Source: Candidatus Anoxychlamydiales bacterium
GTDB taxonomy: Bacteria; Chlamydiota; Chlamydiia; Chlamydiales; SM23-39
Length of the DNA stretch: 19,331 bases
Assembly: GCA_011064865.1 (NCBI GenBank)
Contig: JAAKFX010000020.1
Location: forward strand, 1 to 19,331
Reading direction: 5' to 3'
Shown: in pieces, positions 8,367 through 14,274 of the stretch
Layout of the letters: every line of letters begins with the position of its first letter
Position numbering within the stretch: position 1 is the stretch's first letter
The notes under the pieces: model-generated
The model's input: only the letters and a program-made list of their open reading frames with translations
Databases searched by the model: none
What the model was told of the DNA's origin: nothing
Position numbers and translations under genes: made by a program

Positions 8367-8384
8367 GACTGCTTTAAGCTGCTT
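8351..8384 (-). terminator. Rho-independent terminator of the ferritin-like gene, inside the 3' end of chaB
   Basis: On the minus strand, AAGCAGC (complement of 8378-8384) pairs with GCTGCTT (complement of 8356-8362). The stem has 7 bp, the loop is 15 bases, and a T-run follows directly (complement of the A-run at 8351-8357). It stops minus-strand transcripts while encoding the C-terminal residues of ChaB on the plus strand. Confidence 0.65.
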
Positions 8385-8388
8385 GAAG

Positions 8389-8880
8389 CTACTTTTTAGA
8401 AAGCTCTATATCTTCTAATATTGCTTCTAAATCATTTTCGTGCTTAAGCTCTTCTCTTAAAATATGACAGACTATATGAAATGTCTCACCATCTTTGTCT
8501 TTTAATTTTTTTAAAAGATTGTTGTAGATTCCAATTGCACATCTCTCGCCTTTAAGATTTTGATTTAGTATTTTTATGGAATTTGGATCTTTCGGTGGTA
8601 TAAATCCACATGTAGTTAATTTATACCAATCTTTTGGATCTAAAATTGGTGTGCCATCTAATTGAATTATTCTGTCTGTTAGCATTTGAGCATGTCTAAA
8701 TTCATCATTTGCGTGCTCAGCTAACTCTTCTTGAACTGTCTTTCTAAAAAAACCTTTAACAACTTTTGAGCCTATCCAATATTGATAAGCTGCTAAAAAT
8801 TCATCAGCTAAAGCTTTATTTAACTCTTTTATGACAGTTTTTACATCCATTTTTATTATAGCTTTTGTTTGTTTGCCCAT
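8389..8880 (-). CDS. Ferritin-like diiron protein (bacterioferritin/Dps-like superfamily)
   Basis: This 163-residue four-helix protein carries the four ferritin-type metal motifs in order. These are Glu27 (LADEFLAAYQYW), Glu60 and His63 (DEFRHAQ), Glu112 (KGERCAIGIYN), and Glu144 and His147 (EELKHEND). It should bind two irons and act in iron storage, peroxide removal or a related oxidase role. Bacterioferritin has a haem-ligand Met between the Glu and His of the second motif (EMKH). Here this residue is Phe61 (EFRH), so haem binding of that kind is not expected. Cys91, Cys114 and Cys138 are present; Cys114 follows the third-helix Glu, which resembles Dps-like (DPSL) proteins, but I cannot confirm that subgroup. 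AGGAG precedes the ATG. It lies 48 bases downstream of the YhcC-type gene on the same strand. Confidence 0.85.
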   Translation of the reverse strand: MGKQTKAIIKMDVKTVIKELNKALADEFLAAYQYWIGSKVVKGFFRKTVQEELAEHANDEFRHAQMLTDRIIQLDGTPILDPKDWYKLTTCGFIPPKDPNSIKILNQNLKGERCAIGIYNNLLKKLKDKDGETFHIVCHILREELKHENDLEAILEDIELSKK

Positions 8881-8891
8881 AAAATATCTCC

Positions 8892-8910
8892 TGTTAATTT
8901 CTAGTTAACA
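8892..8910. promoter_or_regulatory. Inverted repeat before the ferritin-like gene, possible operator
   Basis: TGTTAA and TTAACA form a 6-bp dyad separated by 7 bases. It sits directly upstream of the ribosome binding site (AGGAG, complement of 8888-8892). The position suits a repressor site or a small 5' leader structure. No regulator is identified. Confidence 0.3.
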
Positions 8911-8928
8911 AACAAAGTATATAGTTGT

Positions 8929-9816
8929 CTATTGATTTTTTTTGCTTAAAATATTTTCAATCTCTTGCTTTTTTTTATATATCCAATAATTTGAATCAAC
9001 TATGTCTTCTGGATGAGCGCTTCCGGCCATTTTATGGATAATACAGCTATTTGGTAAAATATTTATAAAATCTTTTGCTATATCTATATATTCATCATAT
9101 GAAAGAGGTTTGAATTTTTTGTCCAAATAGATCTTTTCAAGCTCAGTATTTTTTAAAACAATTAAATTATGTAGTTTTACTCCATCGATGTTTAATTTAG
9201 ATAAGAATTTTGCAGTCTGTAGCATATCTTCTTTGGTCTCATTTGGAAGCCCGAGCATTATATGTGTACATAAGTGAAGATTATACTTTTTAATCAAATG
9301 ATATGCTTTTATGAAATCATCTAAACCCTCTTGTCTATTAATTAATTTGAGCGTTCTATCATGCATACTTTGAAGCCCGAGCTCTATTGATACAAATGGT
9401 AGAAATTTTCTATATGATGCTATTAATTTTAGCTTTTCTTCATCGATACAATCTGATCTTGTCGATATTGAAAGACCTACAATATCAGGATGTACTCTAA
9501 TTGCACTGTCATATAAAAATTTGAGATTTTCTACACTATCGTAAGTATTTGAAAAAGATTGAAAGTAAGCTATAAATTTTTTAGCTTTATATCTAGTCTT
9601 TCTAATTTTTATGTTTTCTAAGGTTTGCTCTTTTATAGGGGTTTTTTTTTTATGTACTCTAGTAGAAGAGCCCCTCTCATCACAAAATATGCAGCCCCCA
9701 AAAGATTTAGTGCCATCTCTATTTGGACATGTAAAGTTAGCATCAATTGACACTTTAAAGACCTTGCAGCCATATAAATTCCTTAGGTATTCATTAAAAC
9801 TTTGATGTTTTTGCAT
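8929..9816 (-). CDS. yhcC: YhcC-type radical SAM protein (TIGR01212 family)
   Basis: This radical SAM enzyme of 295 residues (preferred start) matches the YhcC family. The cluster-binding segment is FTCPNRDGTKSFGGCIFC, with Cys30, Cys42 and Cys45 spaced CX11CX2C, which is typical of this family and its Elp3-like relatives. Further conserved blocks are KKFIAYFQSFSNTY, VGLSISTRSDCI, VSIELGLQSMHDRTLKLINR, HIMLGLPNE and DGVKLHNL. I chose the ATG at 9816 because MQKHQSFNEYLR aligns with the family start. A TTG at 9828 would add four residues but has no evident ribosome binding site. The enzyme's substrate is not established. It may be co-transcribed with the ferritin-like gene downstream. Confidence 0.9.
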   Translation of the reverse strand: MQKHQSFNEYLRNLYGCKVFKVSIDANFTCPNRDGTKSFGGCIFCDERGSSTRVHKKKTPIKEQTLENIKIRKTRYKAKKFIAYFQSFSNTYDSVENLKFLYDSAIRVHPDIVGLSISTRSDCIDEEKLKLIASYRKFLPFVSIELGLQSMHDRTLKLINRQEGLDDFIKAYHLIKKYNLHLCTHIMLGLPNETKEDMLQTAKFLSKLNIDGVKLHNLIVLKNTELEKIYLDKKFKPLSYDEYIDIAKDFINILPNSCIIHKMAGSAHPEDIVDSNYWIYKKKQEIENILSKKNQ

Positions 9817-9883
9817 CTTTTCATTCAATTTTTTTTAAGCATTTATTATACTGGAAATAACAAATATTATACAGGGCAGAGTC

Positions 9884-10810
9884 GTGAAAAAAAAACCGAT
9901 CTATTTTTTAGTAAGTTTTATTGTTTTAGTTTTTGCAACTTATGCTTTTCTTCCCCACATTATTGCAAAATACCATAGCTATAAATCTTTTAAAAATCTC
10001 AATTTAGATGTCAAAAATTTGAAATACGAAAATGATCATATCGAATATGTCGAAGGAGGTCAGGGAGAGACTCTAGTCTTTGTTCATGGCTTTCAATCGA
10101 CAAAAAATTATTGGCTTCCATATTTTAAGAGATTTCATAAAAAGTATAATATTGTAGCTTTAGATCTTCCAGGCCACGGTAATAGCTCAAGACCTAAAGA
10201 TCAAAAATATGATCTTCAATCAATTACTAAATCTTTAGAATTTTTTATAAATGAAAAAGATCTGAAAAATTTTCATTTAATAGGCACTTCTATGGGAGGT
10301 GGTATTGCTACTATTTATGCCCATAATAATCCTGATAAAGTGAAAAGTCTTGTTTTGATCAATCCTCTCGGTATAGATCAAAAACTAAAAAGCGATCTTC
10401 AAATTTTAATGGAAAGAGGAAAAAATCTACTTTTCCCTAAAAACTTAGAAGAGTTTGATGAAATGGCGATTTTTATCTCAGGTAAACCTTTAGCTTTAAG
10501 TGCTTATTTTAAAAAATATGCTCTCTCTCAAATGATAAAAAATTATTTCTTTTTTAAAAGAGCTTTCAAAGAAATGATAACCACCACAAAAACTTTGGAT
10601 GATATTTTGCCAAATATAAAAACTAAATCACTTCTACTCATTGGTCAAAAAGATCGGATAATCCATCCCGCATCTTATGAATATTTTGTTAAATTAATGC
10701 CCAATGCAAAAGCTATAAGATTTAAACATGCAGCTCACACCTTTATCGGAAAATATGTTAATAAAGCAACGGATTCAATAGAAGATTTTTTAAAAAATCC
10801 ATCTAACTAA
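9884..10810 (+). CDS. Membrane-anchored alpha/beta hydrolase
   Basis: This 308-residue alpha/beta-hydrolase starts at GTG (9884) with a basic tip and one hydrophobic helix (residues 5-23). It is therefore probably membrane-anchored or exported. Motifs are the oxyanion-hole HGF (69-71 region), DLPGHGNSSRP (94-104), the nucleophile elbow GTSMGGG with Ser136, the acid Asp257 in IGQKDRII, and the catalytic His285 in KHAAHTF. The fold resembles esterase/lipase and C-C hydrolase members, and the hydrophobic lid region (residues 175-235) suits a lipid-like substrate. The ribosome binding site is weak. It is divergent from the YhcC-type gene. The catalytic class is firm and the substrate unknown. Confidence 0.88.
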   Translation: MKKKPIYFLVSFIVLVFATYAFLPHIIAKYHSYKSFKNLNLDVKNLKYENDHIEYVEGGQGETLVFVHGFQSTKNYWLPYFKRFHKKYNIVALDLPGHGNSSRPKDQKYDLQSITKSLEFFINEKDLKNFHLIGTSMGGGIATIYAHNNPDKVKSLVLINPLGIDQKLKSDLQILMERGKNLLFPKNLEEFDEMAIFISGKPLALSAYFKKYALSQMIKNYFFFKRAFKEMITTTKTLDDILPNIKTKSLLLIGQKDRIIHPASYEYFVKLMPNAKAIRFKHAAHTFIGKYVNKATDSIEDFLKNPSN

Positions 10811-10828
10811 TTTTCTTAAAGACAATAT

Positions 10829-11086
10829 TTAAGATGTAATTAATCTTTTATTTTTGTGATACAATAATATATCTACCAAAACCATCAAAGAATTAAAAAT
10901 ATATAGATAAATCACCAAATCAAAGTGGTAAAATGTTTTATGTAAAATTCCTGCAATATATCCCAAAAAAATTACATATAAAAATATTATGCTTTTACCT
11001 TTTATAGATTTAGTCTTATACGATTTATAAACAGAAAAAGGCCAAGCTGCTCCAAAGCAAATTAGCATTAACATCTCAAAGATCAT
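10829..11086 (-). CDS. PQ-loop/SemiSWEET-like small membrane protein
   Basis: This 85-residue protein has three predicted membrane helices (about 3-20, 33-50 and 56-77), the layout of a SemiSWEET half-transporter. The segment WPFSVYKSYKTKSIKGKS (15-32) matches the PQ-loop region of the family, but the PQ pair is PF. SemiSWEETs work as dimers; related PQ-loop proteins carry sugars or amino acids, and this substrate cannot be predicted. Its ATG overlaps the stop codon of the chorismate mutase gene (ATGA), making it the third gene of the U32-chorismate mutase operon. That position suggests a link to the substrate or product of the upstream genes, but this is inference. Confidence 0.75.
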   Translation of the reverse strand: MIFEMLMLICFGAAWPFSVYKSYKTKSIKGKSIIFLYVIFLGYIAGILHKTFYHFDLVIYLYIFNSLMVLVDILLYHKNKRLITS

Positions 11087-11310
11087 AAGTTTTTTCTCTG
11101 CACTTTTTTAGAGTTTTCAAAAATAGTTTTATAAATATTTTTAATATACTCAGATTCTATTTTAGCTAAAATTTCATTTTCTCTTGTTATATCTGTAACA
11201 TTTTTTTTATATTTTATAAGATCTTTTGCAATATTTAATCTTCTTTCTAAAAGATCAATTATTTGATCATCTATTTCATCAATCTCTTCTCTTAAATTTT
11301 CTAAACTCAT
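11083..11310 (-). CDS. Very short AroQ-type chorismate mutase
   Basis: This 75-residue protein has the AroQ chorismate mutase fold signature LREEIDEIDDQIIDLLERR, followed by AKDLIKYKK and DITREN. Active-site residues known from the E. coli enzyme have counterparts: Arg7, Arg24, Lys35 (or Lys34), Arg43, Glu44 and Gln71. The family is usually 85-100 residues. Here the region between RENEILAKI and the last helix is about 10 residues shorter, so it is close to minimal and is probably an intertwined dimer. It would turn chorismate into prephenate. No other aromatic amino acid gene is in the window. It is joined by 4-base ATGA overlaps to the U32 gene upstream and the PQ-loop gene downstream. Confidence 0.82.
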   Translation of the reverse strand: MSLENLREEIDEIDDQIIDLLERRLNIAKDLIKYKKNVTDITRENEILAKIESEYIKNIYKTIFENSKKVQRKNL

Positions 11311-12539
11311 GCTTTTTCCACTAAATATAATTTATCATTTTTTCTAACTTTTTTATCTAATTTCAGAGCTATTTTTTCTCCTTTCATCGCAATATCTACT
11401 TCTTTATCAGTGTAAAGAGATTTTACTTTTGTTTTTATAACGCCAGTTGTAGGACCTATAATTAAAATCTCATCTCCTGTTTTTATTTGATGAGAGTGCA
11501 GTAAAAACTCTCCTACTGAGATTTTCGAAAAATAATTTGTCGCTTTGCCTATATATGTTTTTTTCTCTGTAGCTACAGATCCATGTGATGAGCTCCAAAT
11601 ATCTATTTGGTCTCCTAAATAATAACCTCCATGCCAAAAACCTCTATTATAAACTTTTGATAGCTCCTTAATCCAATAATCTATTTTTTCTTTGCTATAA
11701 GTTTTCTCATATACTGAATCTACAGCCTCTTTATAACATTTAACTGTTGTTGAGACATATTCAGCAGATCTAGCCCTTCCCTCTATTTTGAAAATTTTTA
11801 CCCCAGCATTTATAAGCTTATCTATATGAGAAATTGTACAAAGATCTTTTGAAGACATAATATAGTTATTATCTATAATAAGCTCTTTGCCCGTCTCTTC
11901 TTCAATAACCCTATATCTTCTTCTACAAGACTGTAAACACTCTCCTCGATTTGCTGATTTATTGTATTTGTCTAATGACATAAAACATTTTCCAGAAATA
12001 GCAGAGCAAAGTGCTCCATGTACAAAAATTTCTATTTTGACAAGCTCTCCACTAGGACCTTTGATATTTTCTTTTTCAATAGTTTTTACAATATTTTCTA
12101 TCTGTTCTAATTTTAACTCTCTAGCTAAAACTATTACATCGGTAAACTTTGAGTAAAATCTAACAGCTTCTATATTTGAAACATTTGCTTGCGTGGATAT
12201 ATGAATTTTCATACCTATTTTTCTTGCATATGAAATTGTTGCAATATCATGCGCTATAATTGCCGAAATATCACTTTTTTTTGCCGCATCGATAATTTTA
12301 TGAAGCTCGTCAATCTCTTCATCGTAAATTATAGCATTTAGAGTTAAATAAGAATCTATACCACTATCAGAGCAGATCTTAGCTATCTTTTCTAAATCAT
12401 CAATTGTAAAATTGTGAGAGGCGAGCCTTCTCATATTAAGCTTATCAATCCCAAAGTATATACTATCTGCTTTTGCATCTATCGCTGCATGTAAACTATC
12501 AAAATAACGAATAGGTGCTAACATTTTAGGTTTAGACAT
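11307..12539 (-). CDS. TrhP-like U32 family protein, probable RNA (tRNA) hydroxylation factor
   Basis: This 410-residue member of the peptidase U32 family has the four conserved Cys residues (178, 185, 201, 205, in HGALCSAISGKC and GECLQSC). It also has the signature FKIEGRARSAEYVS and a C-terminal beta-barrel domain from about residue 325. The SKDLCTISHIDKLINAGV block matches TrhP (YegQ). Members of this family (TrhP, and RlhA for 23S rRNA) are not known to need protease activity. In E. coli they make 5-hydroxyuridine in tRNA or 5-hydroxycytidine in rRNA and depend on prephenate and Fe-S biogenesis. The length is closer to Bacillus TrhP2 (YrrO) than to E. coli TrhP. The gene leads an operon with a chorismate mutase. 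The family is firm; a tRNA rather than rRNA target is inferred. Confidence 0.9.
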   Translation of the reverse strand: MSKPKMLAPIRYFDSLHAAIDAKADSIYFGIDKLNMRRLASHNFTIDDLEKIAKICSDSGIDSYLTLNAIIYDEEIDELHKIIDAAKKSDISAIIAHDIATISYARKIGMKIHISTQANVSNIEAVRFYSKFTDVIVLARELKLEQIENIVKTIEKENIKGPSGELVKIEIFVHGALCSAISGKCFMSLDKYNKSANRGECLQSCRRRYRVIEEETGKELIIDNNYIMSSKDLCTISHIDKLINAGVKIFKIEGRARSAEYVSTTVKCYKEAVDSVYEKTYSKEKIDYWIKELSKVYNRGFWHGGYYLGDQIDIWSSSHGSVATEKKTYIGKATNYFSKISVGEFLLHSHQIKTGDEILIIGPTTGVIKTKVKSLYTDKEVDIAMKGEKIALKLDKKVRKNDKLYLVEKA

Positions 12540-12570
12540 TTTGAGTTCTTTATTTCATTTGTATTCTAGA

Positions 12571-12600
12571 ATTATATGATATTTACCATTTTGATGTTAG
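12571..12600 (-). promoter_or_regulatory. Probable sigma70-type promoter of the U32 operon
   Basis: On the minus strand, a perfect TATAAT (complement of 12571-12576) lies 18 bases after CTAACA (complement of 12595-12600, 4 of 6 matches to TTGACA). Transcription would start about 25 bases before the U32 ATG. Confidence 0.55.
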
Positions 12601-12618
12601 TTGATTTCTCATCAAAAT
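12588..12618. promoter_or_regulatory. Inverted repeat overlapping the -35 region of the U32 operon
   Basis: ATTTTGATG (12588-12596) and CATCAAAAT (12610-12618) form a perfect 9-bp dyad with a 13-base centre. It overlaps the proposed -35 box of the U32 operon and precedes the divergent unknown gene. It could be a shared operator. Confidence 0.4.
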
Positions 12619-12703
12619 AGCTTCATAAAATATTATTTGATTAATTTACCAACTCAAGCTAATATTTTTTTTTAATTTTTTGGATATAAATTATAGGTGT
12701 ATA

Positions 12704-13348
12704 ATGTCAGGTAATGTTTATTTTTATCCCAATCAGTTTAGAGGGTTTTATGAGATAGGTGTAACTAAAAATGAAATGGAGGAGGATGTTTATTTGATAT
12801 TGCATAAAATATTTTTGTATTTAAAAAATCATCCAGATAGAACTTTTGAAGATAGTCTAGAAAATTTAAATTCACATGAAATTAAGGTATTAGATAATGC
12901 TATGCTTATTGATCCAGGTGGAAGTATTGATATTAGCAAAATTAATCCAGAAACGCTTTTTGGAGTAAATAATATAGGTATTAGTGATTCATTTTCATTT
13001 TGGGCCTGGAGAAGAACTGTTGTATGGAAAAATACAGGAGAAAAAAAATCAACTCAAATTCTAAAACATATTGCAGCTCAAGGAGCTTTTTTAGGAATAG
13101 GAGCTGTAGGATGTGTTGAAACTGTAGGAAGATTTTTAGGTAGACCTATTGCGGCAGGAATAAATTATTTAAGGTATAAAGAATTTGATAATAGACCTAA
13201 TACTGCAGTACGACTATCTGCTACAGCTACAGTTGAAGCTATAACTGGGCTAGTAACGAATTTTTTTCCAAGAGATTTTGAAGCCACTGCATGTTCTGGT
13301 CTAGCTAAAGGCGTTATGAAAATAACAAAAAATAGACTAACACTTTGA
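12704..13348 (+). CDS. Unknown protein with a hydrophobic C-terminal half
   Basis: I do not recognise this 214-residue protein (MSGNVYFYPNQFRGFY at the start). The ATG at 12704 with AGGTG upstream is preferred over a TTG at 12680, which would add eight residues. The N-terminal half looks soluble and helical (ITYR-like charged segments, PDRTFEDSLENLNSHEIK). The C-terminal half has two Ala/Gly-rich stretches, AAQGAFLGIGAVGCVETVG and SATATVEAITGLVT, which could insert into or pack against membranes. It is divergent from the U32 operon and stands alone, with a weak terminator at its stop codon. A lineage-specific secreted or membrane-active protein is possible, but nothing proves this. Confidence 0.6.
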   Translation: MSGNVYFYPNQFRGFYEIGVTKNEMEEDVYLILHKIFLYLKNHPDRTFEDSLENLNSHEIKVLDNAMLIDPGGSIDISKINPETLFGVNNIGISDSFSFWAWRRTVVWKNTGEKKSTQILKHIAAQGAFLGIGAVGCVETVGRFLGRPIAAGINYLRYKEFDNRPNTAVRLSATATVEAITGLVTNFFPRDFEATACSGLAKGVMKITKNRLTL

Positions 13349-13360
13349 AAGTTAGTTTTA
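13336..13360 (+). terminator. Possible weak Rho-independent terminator
   Basis: ACTAAC (13336-13341) pairs with GTTAGT (13351-13356) over a 9-base loop, followed by TTTTA. The stem is short and AT-rich and overlaps the stop codon of the unknown gene. Confidence 0.4.
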
Positions 13361-13584
13361 TCTAAAGTAGTAATAATTTAATTTATTGTCTATTTAGAGA
13401 TTTAGATAAGTATCTTCTAGTTTAGCAAAAAGGAAAGGAAGTTATTGCATCTAGTATCGGTTGGGTATCTAATGTATTACAGATTTTATTGATATTTTTT
13501 TATTTATTAATAATAGGTATTGTTGAGTTGTTATTATGAATTAATAATAAATAATTAATTATGAGAAACAAATATTGAAAAAAA
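13361..13584. other. Gene-poor AT-rich stretch
   Basis: This gap between the unknown gene and nrdG holds no convincing gene. A GGAAAGGAAG run near 13432-13441 resembles a ribosome binding site, but it leads only to about 15 codons before a stop. It may be a decayed gene remnant or simply spacer. Confidence 0.4.
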
Positions 13585-14274
13585 TTATCTAATAAAACAC
13601 TTTTTCACATAATTTAAAGATGTTTTTTGAAATTTTCCCATCTCTTCATCAGAAAATGCTTCATATTTTGAAAAAGCTGGATTTAGAGTTATTTGAGGTC
13701 GAAATTTTTGTAAGATATATAAAGAAGCATTTTTTATGAGTTTTGCCATTTTAGAGATATCATCTTTTGTGTGAAGATTTTTGACAAGAGTAGATCTAAA
13801 TTCATATTCAATTTTAGATGACATAATTAGATTAATACTATCTTGGATTAGATTCACTCCTAGATCTATGTTGGTAACTTTTGAATAAGATTCTAATGGA
13901 GCTTTTAGATCCATAGCGATGTAATCTAGTAATTTTTGATCTATTAGATTCTTTATGATATTTGGATTTATCCCATTGGTATCTAATTTTACTAAATAGT
14001 TTAAATCTTTTAATTTTTTTATAAATGAGACTAAATCTTTATGAAGAGTTGGCTCTCCACCAGAGATAACTACAGCATCTAATTGATTTTGTCTTTTTTT
14101 TAAGAACTCTAAGATTTCTTTTTCATCTAGTGGTTTTTGAAATTTCTCATCTAATACAAGCTCAGGATTATGACAATAGTGACATAAAAATCTGCAGCCC
14201 TGAGTAAAAATCACGGCTGCAGTTTTTTTAGGGTAGTTAATCAAAGAAAATTTTTGAATACCCCCAATTAACAC
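13585..14274 (-). CDS. nrdG: Anaerobic ribonucleotide reductase activating protein (NrdG2 type, radical SAM)
   Basis: This radical SAM activase of 229 residues (preferred start) installs the glycyl radical on NrdD. The cluster motif GCRFLCHYC gives Cys27, Cys31 and Cys34 (CX3CX2C). ISGGEPTLHKDL, KLDTNG and DYIAMDLKAP are conserved blocks of the NrdG2 (TIGR02495) branch. I chose the GTG at 14274 because the family begins with an IGGIQKFSLINYP-like segment right after the start, and because AGAGG lies 4 bases upstream. A TTG at 14310 would add 12 residues and extend the nrdD overlap to 43 bases. With GTG, the overlap with the nrdD stop is 7 bases, so translation is probably coupled to nrdD. Confidence 0.92.
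   Translation of the reverse strand: MLIGGIQKFSLINYPKKTAAVIFTQGCRFLCHYCHNPELVLDEKFQKPLDEKEILEFLKKRQNQLDAVVISGGEPTLHKDLVSFIKKLKDLNYLVKLDTNGINPNIIKNLIDQKLLDYIAMDLKAPLESYSKVTNIDLGVNLIQDSINLIMSSKIEYEFRSTLVKNLHTKDDISKMAKLIKNASLYILQKFRPQITLNPAFSKYEAFSDEEMGKFQKTSLNYVKKCFIR

Noticed and set aside
10814..10832. CTTAAA/TTTAAG dyad as terminator of the alpha/beta hydrolase
   Set aside because: Only 6 A/T-rich pairs with one G-C pair and no T-run after it, so too weak to call.
13420..13500. Small gene after the GGAAAGGAAG run
   Set aside because: The frame closes after about 15 codons and has no ATG at a suitable distance.
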